Positions 1-11,358 of a stretch of DNA of 64,000 nucleotides are shown here, piece after piece. The notes beneath the pieces are model-generated. The model did no database searches. It saw only the letters and a list, made by a program, of their open reading frames with translations, and was not told where the DNA came from. Origin of the DNA: Clostridium sp. (GTDB lineage Bacteria; Bacillota_I; Bacilli_A; RF39; UBA660); assembly GCA_022010095.1 (NCBI GenBank), contig CP091739.1, positions 1,364,001 to 1,428,000 on the forward strand. The letters run 5' to 3'. Made by a program: the position numbers and the translations under genes. How positions within the stretch are numbered: the stretch's first letter is position 1; each line of letters begins with the position of its first letter.

Positions 1-510
1 GTGGTCAAAAATCAAAGTCAACACGTATGGGAGGAGTCGCTGAATTTTCATCAAATGGTAAACATGAAAATAAGAAAGATTTATTTAAAATAGCAATGGC
101 TATACCAAATGTATATGTTGCGTCTATCTCACTTGGGGCTAATATGATGCAGACACTAAAAGTATTAAAAGAAGCATATGAACATAATGGGCCATCTCTA
201 ATAATCGCATATAGTCCATGTATAGAACAAGGTATAATAGGCGGACTTAATAATTCACTTGATGAACAAAAACTTCTTGTAGAAGTAGGATATAACTTAC
301 TTATGAGATATAATCCTGAAACAAATACTTTAACAGTAGATTCAAAAAGAACCAGATTTCACTAATTATGATGCAGTATTTAGAAGTGAACTTCGTTATA
401 AGAACTTAGAAGTTAAGAATGAAGATGAGTATCATGAATTATATGAATTAAATAAAAATTATGCTTTAGAAAGATATAACTATTTTAAAGATTTAGAAAG
501 TAAACAATGA
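1..510 (+). CDS. nifJ: Pyruvate:ferredoxin (flavodoxin) oxidoreductase, C-terminal part
   Basis: This gene is cut by the window start. It encodes the end of PFOR, the cytoplasmic enzyme that oxidises pyruvate to acetyl-CoA and CO2 while reducing ferredoxin. The visible frame opens in the GGQxSKSTRMGG stretch typical of the TPP-binding domain and continues through the conserved YSPCIEQG segment. The C-terminus is rich in Glu and Lys and ends KDLESKQ. A five-A run near 342 needs four A to keep frame, so the stop at about 363 is an artefact. The stop codon overlaps the next start (ATGA). PFOR fits an anaerobe, as do the ferredoxin and rubrerythrin elsewhere in the window. Confidence 0.92.
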
Positions 511-869
511 CATATAATTTTTGATATAAATAATAGAGCATTTAATGCGATTAAAAAAATAGAACTAAAAAGAGTAGAAATAAGATGTACTAAAATAGGT
601 AATAATCATTTTTGATTATAGTGTTTTTAAAAACCTAATGATTACATAATATTTGAATCTAATGGTGAAAAAAATTAAATGTTTAATTGAAGAAATAAAT
701 CATTATAAAACAGTAGAAGAATTATTAACACTTGAAGGAACAAGATATACATTATCTTCTACTAATGACTTTAATGAAGGAGTTAAATCTATAAATAGTT
801 TAGATGGATATCTTGAATCTATAAAAAGTAAATGGAGTGTATGCTATACATATAAAAATATATAAATAA
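507..869 (+). CDS. ASCH-domain (PUA-like) protein
   Basis: The reconstructed product is about 120 residues and begins MTYNFDINNRAF. It has the ASCH pattern: an N-terminal phrase IKNGTKRVEIR, a central PNDYIIFES turn, then an IEEINHYKTVEELL segment and a C-terminal GVYAIHIKIYK. ASCH domains are small beta-barrels related to PUA and are thought to bind RNA or modified nucleosides. The start overlaps the PFOR stop by ATGA, so the two are probably co-transcribed, but no functional link is apparent. At least two indels, in the 520-650 region and near 830, must be corrected to read it through. The family assignment is by pattern recognition only. Confidence 0.65.
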
Positions 870-880
870 TATGTAAATAA

Positions 881-912
881 AAAAAGTGTTGATTATTTGT
901 CAGCACTTTTTC
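881..912. terminator. Bidirectional intrinsic terminator
   Basis: The arms AAAAAGTGTTGA and TCAGCACTTTTT pair with one G-U wobble around a short loop, with U-tracts on both strands. It separates the ASCH gene from the convergent radical-SAM gene, whose stop codon lies inside it. Confidence 0.85.
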
Positions 913-1835
913 TTATACTTAATTCCTTGATAAGAATCTCTCTTTACCATTTCTTTATCTATATCATTTTAAAAACACAAAAATTTCTTAAATAACCATT
1001 TTTGGTTCAATAGTGAGTTCTTTTTATTGGATCACCTGTTATTCTATTAACAACAATATCTTCACGTAAATATTCAAGTTCATCACATACTATATCAATA
1101 TATTCTTCTTTAGTAAGAACATGAAAATGAGTAAGATTATACATTTTTTTCAAGTGGTGTTCCTTTTTAATATAAATAACATATGTATTTTTAATACCTT
1201 GTATATCTAAAGATGAAACATATTTTATTGTTTCAATCATATCTTCTTTTGTTTCGTATGGTAGACCATTAATTACATGAACAACTACATCTATATTTCT
1301 TTTTCTAAGTTCACTAATACATTCATTAAAGCATTCTAAAGTGTGACCTCTATTAATTAATTTAGCGGTCTTTTCATGTATAGTTTGAAGACCTATTTCA
1401 ACAACAAGATTAGTTCTTTTAGAAAGTTCTTCTAAATAATCGTAAACTTCAGGAGTAATACTATCAGGTCTAGTTGCAATATTTAAACCAATTACACCTG
1501 GAATATTTAGTATACTTTCATAACATTCTTTTAATTTATTAAGTGGGGCATAAGTATTAGTATCTGCTTGAAAATAACCTATATACTTACTATCTTTCCA
1601 TTTATGTTCCATAGTTTCTTTTTACAATATTAAATTGTTCAGTAAGTGGTATATTTCTATTTTCACCACTACCATTTAAACAATAAATACAACCACTACC
1701 ATTCTTTTTTTATTAGGACAACCAAAAACCAGCATTTAAACTCACTTTAAATACTTTAGAATTATATTTATTTCTATAATAATAATTTAATGTATAATAT
1801 CTTTTAGTATCATTAGAATACTTAAATTTATTCAT
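900..1835 (-). CDS. Radical SAM protein, TIGR01212 (YhcC/YtqA) family
   Basis: The reconstructed protein is about 310 residues. Near residue 30 it has a CPN...GSGCIYC cluster, the CxxxCxxC-type Fe-S motif with a short insertion that is typical of this family. It then has GYFQADTNTY, LNIATRPDSI, EIGLQTIHEKT and VVHVINGLPYETKEDM, all strong TIGR01212 signatures. Family members are SAM-dependent radical enzymes; the substrate of this subfamily is not firmly established. The start at 1835 follows a perfect GGAGG. Frame changes near 1720, 1170 and 1010 are in homopolymer runs. A structured leader with its own promoter and terminator lies directly upstream. Confidence 0.85.
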
Positions 1836-1855
1836 GATTTTCCTCCTTCAAAACA

Positions 1856-1958
1856 AATAAAAAGGACTGCCACCCCCTGTGGACAGTCCGGAAAAAAGAA
1901 TAAAAAGGGGTTGGCTAGTGTGATACTAGCACCAATTCGCCTAATAGTGAATTGGTAA
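1856..1958 (-). ncRNA. Candidate structured leader RNA or small RNA with intrinsic terminator
   Basis: Reading the minus strand, a promoter at 1994-1965 is followed by a hairpin with arms ACCAATTC and GAATTGGT (1956-1931). Next comes a hairpin with arms GCTAGT and ACTAGC (1930-1914). Last is a strong stem GGACTG/CAGTCC extended by a CCAC/GTGG pairing (1889-1864) that runs into TTTTTATTT. The radical-SAM start codon is only about 20 bases beyond. An attenuator or riboswitch-like leader is the simplest reading; an independent small RNA is possible. It matches no class I can name. Confidence 0.5.
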
Positions 1959-1964
1959 TTCTAT

Positions 1965-1994
1965 ATACTAATGTAAAAAGTACCATTTTGTCAA
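1965..1994 (-). promoter_or_regulatory. Sigma-A type promoter for the leader RNA and radical-SAM gene
   Basis: On the minus strand, TTGACA (1994-1989) is followed after 18 bases by TAGTAT (1970-1965). Transcription would begin just upstream of the three-hairpin leader. Confidence 0.6.
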
Positions 1995-2095
1995 GTAAAA
2001 TTTAACAAAAAAATATATAAAAATTTGTATCAATAAATTAAATTATAATAAAAAGTATAACACAAAAAAATATTAAAGTATGTTATCATATTATT

Positions 2096-3658
2096 ATGAA
2101 TAGAGAATATATGTTAAAAATTATCAAGAGAATTAATAGATGCGTTTCTAAATAAAAGTGATATAACACTTGGAGTAGAACATTATTTCATGTTCACAAT
2201 CACTAAATTTTTTTACTTACTAAGGAACAAACTATTAAAAAAAGATACTAATGGTAAAACTTTAGAATTTGATATTAATAATAAATACTTGACTACAATA
2301 TTAACACAATATCATGAACTTCAAAAAAGAATGTATTATACTGTTGATGGAATTCATACATTAGATGAAGTAGAAGATAGTGTTAGATTAACAAGTCTTA
2401 ATGATGAGATAAAAAATGATAAATCTTTTGTAAGAATGATAAAAGGAGCAGTATGGACTATAGATAAATTAAGAGATTCTTTTTGCTCATGGTAAATATG
2501 ATTTTTGATATTAAAAAAATCACATAATAATTATAAATAATGAATATGATACATTTGATGAACAAGGACATATAGTACATCATGTATTTAGATGTGAACT
2601 TCCTCCTGAATTGTTATCTTTATTAGGTAAATCATATAAAGATACATTTAATAAATGTAAAGATGAAACACTTTCTAATCAATTTGAAAGAAGATATTCA
2701 AGTACTTATAGAATGCTTCAAAATAAATATAATTTATTATTAAGGGATAGAGATTATAGAAGATTTGTAAAACCAAGTAATAAAAAAACTTTATCATATA
2801 TGAATGAAGAATTATATGTTCATAATAAAGCAATAATTAAAGTAGCTGAAACAATGAGAACTTTAGGACTTAATGGTGAAGAAAACGATATACTTACGTC
2901 ATTACTTTATAATCATTTATTACTTTTTATTAAGTGATGAAACAAAAAGTATCTCATTATGATGATTTCTTACTTTTTAAATTTAGATTATTCTTTTTGC
3001 GAGTATTAAAGATGAAAAAAATAAAGGTGATGATATTACTAATACAATAGGGCCTATTAAAAGAAGTATTAAATCATTTAGTAAACAATATAAAAAAATA
3101 AATGATTATGAAAAAAAACTAAAAAGATATAGAAATATATTTAAACCAGTTATATGAATCATTAAAAGAACAATTTGGTATAAGAAATAAGAGTGTTATT
3201 AAAAAGAATAAGAAATTCAATAATGCATGGTAATATAGAAATAGATTCAACAACAGGAATAATTAGATTGTTTGATAGAAATGATAATACAAATGATTCT
3301 TCTATTAATCAATTTGAATGCATAACTGATAATTATGGGTTAGTTGCACTTATAGATGAACTTGAGAATAGAAGCAAATATACATTTCAAATGTTTATAA
3401 TAGAAATAGATAAATTGCTTACTTCATTTGGATTAGATTATAATTATATTTATGAAAAAAATAAATGAAATATTTTTTTATGTTTAAAAAGCAATAGATA
3501 ATAATATTAATTTAAATACAAGTATGGATGATGTAATGAATAAAATATTACTTGATGATTTAAAAGACAAGCGTGAACAACTAGTTAATGTTTTAAGAAA
3601 TATCAAAGATAAGAAAGAGGAAGAAGTAGAAACTGAAGATAAAGGCATAACTTTATAA
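2096..3658 (+). CDS. Large protein with two HEPN-type RxxxxH motifs (frame-disrupted)
   Basis: Joining the frames gives one protein of roughly 510 residues. It carries two copies of the HEPN ribonuclease signature: LRDSFAHG (2469-2493) and IRNSIMHG (3208-3234). Each is followed by a short strand-like phrase (KYDFD, NIEID). HEPN domains commonly act as RNases in toxin-antitoxin and phage-defence systems, or as nucleic-acid-binding partners. The rest is Lys/Glu-rich and helical, with an acidic end. No nucleotidyltransferase partner is adjacent. At least five indels are needed to read through, mainly in A/T runs (about 2130, 2210, 2483, 2935, 3125). Two separate genes cannot be ruled out. The start is uncertain because no strong ribosome-binding site is visible. 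Confidence 0.5.
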
Positions 3659-3659
3659 G

Positions 3660-3681
3660 GCATCTCATAAGAGGTGCTTTT
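3660..3681 (+). terminator. Intrinsic terminator
   Basis: Stem GCATCTC / GAGGTGC with an ATAA loop, followed by TTTT, directly after the HEPN-like gene. Confidence 0.8.
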
Positions 3682-3735
3682 AATTTATTTAAAAAAATAT
3701 AAATTTTTATCTTCTTAAAACACTAAAAAATATGA

Positions 3736-3741
3736 TATAAT
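3736..3741 (+). promoter_or_regulatory. Probable -10 element of recG
   Basis: A consensus TATAAT lies 22 bases upstream of the recG start; the -35 element is not clear. Confidence 0.45.
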
Positions 3742-3763
3742 ATGTGAGATTTGTGGGTGAAGT

Positions 3764-5780
3764 ATGAACGATTTAAGTAATATAAAGGGACTTGGTCCTA
3801 AAACAATTGAAACATTAAAAAACATTAATATAAATAATATGGAAGATTTAGTATATTATTATCCATATAGACATGAAATAGTAAGACTTAATGATATAAA
3901 AGAAGCGAAAGATAAAGATAATGTTGTAATAGAATGTATAGTTGATTCTGTACCACTGACTAGAAGATTTAGAGCTAACATGACATCTCTTACTTTTAGA
4001 GCAATGTCAAGTAAGAAAATGATTGCTGTTATGATATTTAATAGAGCATTTTTAAAATCACAAATAAAGCCCGGTAGTATAGTTACAGTAATAGGTAAAT
4101 ATGATGCTTTAAAAAATACAGTAATTGCCAGTGATATAAAATTTGAAAGATTACAGACTGGTTCAATAATACCTGTATATCATTTAACAACTGGTCTTAC
4201 AAGTAAAGCACTTAAAAAATATATTGATGAAGCACTTACTAAATTTGATAATTATATAGATTATGTACCAGATTATTTAAATGAAAGATATAATTTAATA
4301 TCAAAGAAATCAGCTGTTAACTTGATACATAACCCTAAGAATGAAGATGAAGTCAAAAAAAGCATTAATAAAATTAAAAATATGAAGAATTATTCCAATT
4401 TATGTTTAAGATAAACTATTTAAAAGAAATGAATAAAGAAAGCAAAATAGGATATTTAAGAAATGTAGATCCAGAAGATGTTAATGAATTTATAAGAAGT
4501 CTTCCATTTGAACTTACTGCTGATCAAGATACAGCGATAGAAGAAATATATAATGATATGACTTCAAGTAAAAAGAATGAATAGAATGCTTCAAGGAGAT
4601 GTTGGTTCAGGTAAAACAATAGTGTCAGTAATAGCTGCTTATATTAATTATTTAGGTAAATATCAAACAGCATTAATGGCACCAACTGAAGTATTAGCAT
4701 ACCAACATTATGAATCAATAAAAAAATATCTTATCAGGAACTAATATAAGAGTTGATATACTTTCAGGAAGTATGAAAAAAAGAAAGAAAAAAAGATGAT
4801 GTAGTAGAAAAAAATTTAAAAGATGGAAAGATAGATTTTTATTATAGGAACTCATGCTTTATTAAGTGATAATGTTGTATTTAAAAAAATCTAGGACTTG
4901 TTATAACAGATGAACAACATAGATTTGGAGTAAATCAAAGAGCTAGTCTTAAAAATAAAGGACTACTTCCAGATGTACTTTATATGTCAGCAACACCAAT
5001 ACCAAGAACATTCGCACTTACCATATATGGTGATATGGATATATCAAATATAAAGACAAAACCTAAAGGTAGAAAAGAAATAAAAACAATAATTAAGAGT
5101 GAAAAAGAATTAGTACAAGTATATGATATGATGAAAAGAGAAATAGATAATCATCATCAAGTATATATTGTTTCACCTTTGATAGAAGATAGTGAAGTAA
5201 TAGATTTAACAACTGTAAATGAAATAAAAAAAGAAATATTGAATTATACTTTAATAAGACAGTTAAGTCAGCAATATTACATGGAAAATTATCTAAGACT
5301 GACAAAGATAAAATAATGGATGATTTTAAGAATGGTAAAATAGATGTATTAATATCAACAACAGTAATAGAAGTAGGAATTGATGTTAAAAATGCAACTA
5401 TGATGATAATATACGATGCTGAACGATTTGGACTAGCAACACTTCATCAACTTAGAGGTAGAGTTGGAAGGAATGAATATGATTGTACTTGTATATTAAT
5501 AGGTGATGAATCTTGTGAAAGATTAAAAGTATTATGTGAAAGCAATGATGGATTTTATATAACTGAAAAAGACTATGAAATGCGTGGTGAAGGTGACTTA
5601 TTTGGTGTGAAACAAAGTGGAGATATGTCATTTAAAATAGCAAATTTACATGAAGATATGAAAATACTTTTACAAGCAAGAGATGATTCGAAAGAATTTT
5701 TTAATCAAAATAAAGATAATAATTTTGAAAATTATAAAGAAAATGCTAAAATTATAAACGAGCTTACGAAGTTAGATTAA
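3764..5780 (+). CDS. recG: ATP-dependent DNA helicase RecG
   Basis: RecG remodels stalled replication forks and Holliday junctions in the cytoplasm. The N-terminus ([15 protein letters not shown], then YYPYRHE) is the helix-hairpin/wedge region with the OB fold. The helicase core follows: Walker A GDVGSGKT (about 4600), the DEQH box (about 4910), motif [11 protein letters not shown] (4984), and motifs [13 protein letters not shown] and HQLRGRVGR (5350-5470). The reconstructed length of about 670 residues is normal. It is split by indels at about 4400, 4580, 4735, 4790, 4840, 4890 and 5250. All motifs are intact, so this is an active gene with sequence errors. YebC follows after 19 bases. Confidence 0.95.
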
Positions 5781-5799
5781 ATTAAAGGAGTGATAAGAA

Positions 5800-6527
5800 A
5801 TGGGAAGAGCACATGAAGTAAGAGCAAAAGCAATGGCAGCAACAGCCGCTAAAAAAATCTAAATTATATTCAATTTATGCAAAAGAAATATATCAGGCAG
5901 CTAAAAGGAAATCCAGACCCAGCTACAAATGATGTTTTTAAGAAGAGTAATTGAAAAAGGCTAAAAAAAGAGCAAGTTCCTGCTGATGTTATTAATAGAA
6001 ATATTGATAAAGTTAAAAAAGGAGTTGCAGAAGATTATCAAACAGTAGAATATGAAGCATTCGCTCAGGGCGGAAGCTCATTAATCATTAAATGTTTAAC
6101 TGATAACTCTAATAGAACAATTAGTTTTGTTAAAAACAGTATTCAATAAATGTGGAGCTAAAATGGCTGGACAAGGTGCAGTAAGCTTTATGTATGAACA
6201 TTTAGGAGTTGTTGGAATTAAAGGACACAGCGAAGAAGAAGTTATGGATGCACTTATAAATGGTGATGTTGAACCTAATGATATTGAAGTAGAAGATGAT
6301 GGAACTGTAGTTGTTTATACAGAAGTTGCTGATTTAAGTAATGCTAAAAAAGCATTAGAAACAGCATTCCCTGGTATAACATTTGAAATTGATGAAATAT
6401 CATATTTTTTTCCAAAAGATACTGTTACACTTGAAGGAGAAGATAAAGAAAAAAATTTGAAAGATTACTTGATATGTTAGATGAACTTGATGATGTAAGT
6501 AATGTTTATCATAATGTAGAATTATAG
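5800..6527 (+). CDS. yebC: YebC/PmpR (TACO1) family translation or regulatory factor
   Basis: The start MGRAHEVRAKAMAATAAKKS and the phrase GNPDPATND are diagnostic of the family, as is GGSSLIIKCLTDN followed by KMAGQGAVSFMYE. The reconstructed length of about 240 residues is usual. Members act in translation of difficult motifs or as DNA-binding regulators; which role applies here is not shown. A good GGAG site precedes the start. Frame indels occur at about 5850, 5900, 5940, 5960 and 6120, with an extra shift near 6456 before the acidic C-terminus. It is the last chromosomal housekeeping gene before the secretion locus. Confidence 0.93.
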
Positions 6528-6649
6528 TCTAATAACTAATTATAAAATATTAAATAAAAACACTTTTTATTTGATATTTTTTTATGTTATAATTTTGATA
6601 GGATTTTTATACTATATAAAATTATAGTATTTAGATGGGAAGTGAACTA
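6528..6649 (+). promoter_or_regulatory. Intergenic region with probable T4SS promoter
   Basis: This AT-rich gap contains TATAAT at 6588-6593 and a GGGAAG-type ribosome-binding site just before the ATG at 6650. No clear -35 element or terminator was found. Confidence 0.35.
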
Positions 6650-8632
6650 ATGTTACTTAATAAAAATAGGATTATATATATTAGCAAAAGCATCATGGAT
6701 AACACGACCATTTACAACTTTATCATTATTGTTAGATGGAATTGTATACACAGTTGTAGCATATGTATACAAGATTTTTATTTTGATGGCACAAATAAAG
6801 TTTAGTGAAATTTATAAAATATTAGAACCATTAATAGATAGGGTTAAAGCATTAATAATGGTACTTGTTATGTTTAAACTTGGAAAATCATTAATTGAAT
6901 ATATGATTGATCCAGTCAAAAAGCGACTGAGAAGAATACGGGTGGCGCAGCGCTTGTTAAAAAAATTTAGGATTTACAGCTGCGTTATTAATACTTTATC
7001 CATTTATTTTTTTGGTGTAATGAGTGATATAAGTTTACTTGTCATTGGTTCAGGTTCAGAAGGTGAGAAATATGAATATATAGGAAAACTTGTTGATGCT
7101 GGTGGAGGCGGTGACACAGGACTTCTTGCTAGATTCATCTGGGGATCGGATGTTAGCATGGAGGAAATGGACGTAGGTACTTGGCTAGCACACCAAACAT
7201 TCACAATATTTTTACATGATATGTCATCTGATGGAAGTGGATTTTCCACTGAAACAGTAGATGAAGCCTTAAAAGGCGATAATGAAGGAGAATTTGTCTT
7301 TACTAAGGCACACAATCTAGTAGATGAAATAGACATAACCGTTGAATATACTTTACCATTCGTAAGTACAATTATGGGACTTTATTTGATATATAGTATA
7401 GCAAAAGTAGCAATTGAAATTGGTGTTAGAATGTTCAAAATGATAATACTTCAAATATTAGCACCACTTGCGATAATAACGATTATAGATAAAGGAGTTT
7501 CATCTCCAACGTTTAAAACATTTTGTAAGACATATATATCAGTATTTTTAGAAGCAATAGCAAGAATTGCAATAGTATTTATTGTAACAACCTTTGTAGG
7601 AGCATTCATGCAAGATGGAGCACTTACATCATTCTTTGGAAATGCTAGTATGATTACAGAAAATGTTTTAACAAGAGGACTTATTTGTGTAATTGTTTTA
7701 GTTGCTGGTTATAGACTTGTTACTATATTTCCTAAATTTATAGATCAAGCTCTTGGTACAAATATGGCTGGTTCAGCAAGCGGAAGTGGATTTGGAAAAT
7801 TTGCTGCTGGTCTTGTTGGAGGAGCAATTGGACTTGGTACTGGACTTGTTACTGGTATTACTGGTGGAGCTGGTATTCTTGGTACAGCTGGTAACATGAT
7901 TAGTGGAGCAGTTGGAGGTTATCAATCTGGTAGTAAAGGTAAAAACGTTGCTGACTTCTTTAAAAATCAGTCTGCAAATACACAAGCAAACAGAGATAGA
8001 GCAGCAAGGATTAATGCTCAAGGTGGAGGCCTTAGATATGCAGGTGCTAGAATGGAAGGAGCACTTGGAATTCATAAAGCTCAACAAGCGAAAGCAAAAC
8101 GATATGAAAATCAACAAAAGGCATATGAAGCTGTTGATCAAGCAAGAATCGCTGCAATTGAAAAACAAAAAGGACAAAATGGTATTGCATATGGAAACAA
8201 TGTGGATGATTATGTAGATAAACAAATGAACCGCGTATATGCTAACGATTCAACATTAATGGGTTATGACATATATGAAAAATGTTAGGGATAACAAAAA
8301 AATATTACAGAAAGCCGAAAAAAAGTTACCGCTTTTACAAAAATATTAATACAGAAAGAGAAAATAGAAGGAATGAGCTTAAGGCAAGTAGAGAACAAGG
8401 ATTTAGAAATGCATGGAATGGTGCTTATCAAAGTGCAACTGGTAGTAATATAACAGCTGCTAATAGAAATCTTGGAGCTGTTGGTGGTAGAGCTGGAAGA
8501 CAAGCTGCTCAAAGTGGAAGTGTTGCTGCAATTCAAGGTGGCGGAAAAACTGCAAAAAATAGCAAAGAAGACGTAATGAGTTCTGGATCATATCAAAGAG
8601 GTCAAAGACTTAACGAAAAAAATAAAATATAA
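6650..8632 (+). CDS. VirB6/TrbL-like polytopic T4SS channel protein
   Basis: The reconstructed protein is about 660 residues. Several hydrophobic segments span roughly 6650-7030 and 7340-7740, including a long VSTIMGLYLIYSIAKVAIEI segment and two further strong membrane stretches. A Gly-rich, Ala-rich hydrophobic hinge follows (GLVGGAIGLGTGLVTG), then a charged Gln/Ala/Gly-rich cytoplasmic tail. This layout is that of VirB6/TrbL-like inner-channel proteins of Gram-positive conjugation systems. Two compensating indels at 6925 and 6962 scramble about 25 residues that should read ATEKNTGGAALV. A further shift near 8285 splits off the tail. It heads an operon with PrgI and VirB4 genes. Confidence 0.72.
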
Positions 8633-8661
8633 ATTGTAGTATTTAGAAAGGAAAAGAGAAT

Positions 8662-9540
8662 ATGAACAATTATTTAATACCTGCTAATAGCAAGAAAAAG
8701 TCAATTAATATTTAATGTATTTAGAATTATTGATTTAATAATACTTTTTAACAGGTGCATTTATAACAACATTGTTAATGTTTATATTTAAAGGTGATAC
8801 AGTTAAAGAACTAGCAATTAAACTAGCCCCTGTAGGAATATGTTTGTTCTTAGTAATGCCATTGCCTTTTTATCATAACGTACTTGTATACTTACAAGAA
8901 GTTGTTATATATTTCATGAACCCAAGAAGATATTATTGGAGAGGATGGTGTGCTAGATATGTCACAGATGACGAACAAAAAAAAGGTTGATGCTAAAAAT
9001 CAAAAATATGCTGAAAATTGGTTACCAATTAGAGGTATTCAAAATGGAGAAATTATACTTGATAATGGACTTAGAGTTACAGGAGTAAAAAAATAAGACC
9101 AAGAAATATATTTATTCTTGATTATGATTCTCAAAATAATGCTATATTTAACTTAAGAAGTTTCTATAATACACTTGATTATCCATTCTGGCTAATCATA
9201 TCAGATAGACCAGTAGATATTAATGTATACCTTGCTCAACTTAAATTATTATATAATTCAGTACAAGTTCAAGCAATAAGAAAATTAGTAAGAGAAGATA
9301 TAGATAAAGCAAACTTATTCATGAGTAAAGAAGTAAATGTAACAGATACAGAATACTTCATATTATTCAAAGATAAGAGACCAGAAATAATACAAAAAAG
9401 AATACAAAAATCTTGTTTCAGGACTTGCTGGAGTAGGACTTCAGTCAGCACAAACAAGTAATGATGATTTAAGAATGTTATTAGATGGATTCCTAAATGG
9501 TGGAGATTCATATAATTTTGGGACGGTGATTAGTCAATGA
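8662..9540 (+). CDS. PrgI-family T4SS membrane protein with C-terminal soluble domain
   Basis: The start follows a good AGGAAAAG site. The N-terminus (MNNYLIPANSKKSQLIFNVF) leads into two adjacent membrane segments (about 8720-8890), followed by a PRRYYWRGW phrase; this is the PrgI/VirB3-like layout. A soluble region then starts with NWLPIRGIQNGEIILDNGLR and resembles the N-terminal TraC-like domain often found beside VirB4. The whole is about 290 residues, longer than simple PrgI proteins. The stop overlaps the VirB4 start (ATGA), which strongly links the two. Indels occur at about 8695, 8745, 8980, 9095 and 9400. Confidence 0.72.
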
Positions 9541-11331
9541 GTGTAAGTTTTAAGAGTCAATTAGCTCCTAAGAGTTTAGAATTTAAACCATCTGAAATGA
9601 TAATAAGTGATAAATATTGTGCAATACTTACAATAATAAGTTATCCAAAATCAATTTCAGAAGGATATCTTGCAAATCTTACTCAAATGGGTGGAGTTAA
9701 GGTATGTATTAAACATATTCCAATTGCATTCTCAGTACTTTCTAAAAATGTTAAATAAAGAAATTGCTGATATGAAAGCAAGATATCAAAATGAACACGA
9801 TCATACTATTCAAGAACAAATTAGACAAGATTATGAAAGTATAGATAATTTTATTCAAATGTTAACAGCAACACAAGCAAGAATATTTGATTTTCAAATG
9901 CACTTGTTTATATCTGCTGATTCACATGAAGAACTTGAAAATAAAAAAGTACAAGTAAAAAATTATTTAGATGCGATGGGAATGAAAGGATTAGTTCTTA
10001 GATTTGAACAAGAAAAGATACTTCAAAGTATGCTTCCAATATTCCCTGAAAATGATATAGAAGAAAGAGTAGGTACTCCAATACCATCAGTTACAATAGC
10101 AGCAATGTATCCATATGTATTTGATAGTATTAAAGACCCAGGACTTTCATGTCTACTTGGAGTTGATTACTCAGGAGGAGTTATCTTATTTAATCAATTC
10201 CTATATCAAACTAAAAAAGAATTTAATAGAAATAATGCCAATATGATTATTCTTGGTACATCTGGTTCAGGTAAATCAACTGCTGCTAAAGTATTATTTA
10301 GAAGTAATATTAGAAATGGTCATAAGATAGTTGCAATAGACCCTGAAGGTGAACTTGAAGAAATGACTAGGCTATATGGTGGAGACTTCATTGACCTAGG
10401 TCGTGGTGGCGATTTCGGTATGATAAATCCACTAGAAGTTGTACTTGATGCTGATGAAGAAGAAATGGCAGAAGGAACTGGATATGCAGTTTTAACAAGA
10501 ACTCTTCAAACATTAAAAGCGTTTATGAAATACTATAGTCCAGATATAGAAGAGGACGTACTAACATTGTTTAGTGAAGTAGTACAAGATACATATAGAA
10601 GATATAAAATAGATTATAATACTGATTTTAGTAAGATAACATCACATGATTATCCAACTTTTGATGATGTTTATGCCACTATAAAAGGAAGACTTTTATC
10701 AATGACTGAACATACTCATGAAAGAGATATCATGGAGAGATTAGAACTTAAAAATAAGACCTTTAACAAAAAGAATTAAGATATTATTTTTACAGGTAAA
10801 ACTACTATTGATACTGATGCAGACTTCATAGTATTCAATATTCGTGAATTAATGAATGCTGATAATAATATCAGAAATGCATTATTCTTCAATATATTAA
10901 AATATGCTTGGGGTTTAACTCTTGATAGAGAAGTTAATACAATATTAATGGTTGATGAAGCTCACATGCTTCTAGCAGATCAAAACACATTAGGAGCAGA
11001 ATTCCTAGCTCGTATTCAAAGACGTAGTCGTAAATATAACACAGGAACAATTATAATTACACAACAACCTACAGACTTCGCAGCGCCTAATGTAGTAGTA
11101 CATGGTAAAGCAATATTCGATAATGCTTCTTACTATTTAGTAATGGGTCTTCGTAAACAAGCAGTAGATGATCTTGCTAAGTTAGTTGATTTAAATGATC
11201 AAGAAAAAGATTCAATTAAGAGATATAGTCAAGGACAAGCATTATTTGTTTGTGGTAGTAGAAGAATGAGAATTAATGTAATAGCAACTCAACAAGAATT
11301 AGAATCATTCGGTTCAGGTGGAGGACTATAA
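9537..11331 (+). CDS. virB4: VirB4-family T4SS ATPase
   Basis: VirB4 is the conserved ATPase that powers assembly and substrate passage in type IV secretion. The protein is about 598 residues. Walker A GTSGSGKS is near residue 240, with AIDPEGELEE shortly after, and Walker B ILMVDEAH is near residue 470. The downstream IIITQQPTDF is the usual sensor-like motif. Two indels (about 9748 and 10765) split the frame, but all motifs are intact. The start overlaps the preceding gene by ATGA. The operon position next to PrgI is the standard arrangement. Confidence 0.93.
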
Positions 11332-11358
11332 TATTTATCCACTTAAAGGATGTGAAGT

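Noticed and set aside
7773..8225. Long minus-strand frame rich in Ser/Cys/Thr opposite the VirB6-like gene
   Set aside because: It mirrors the Gly/Ala-rich plus-strand coding sequence and has no ribosome-binding site or recognisable domain.
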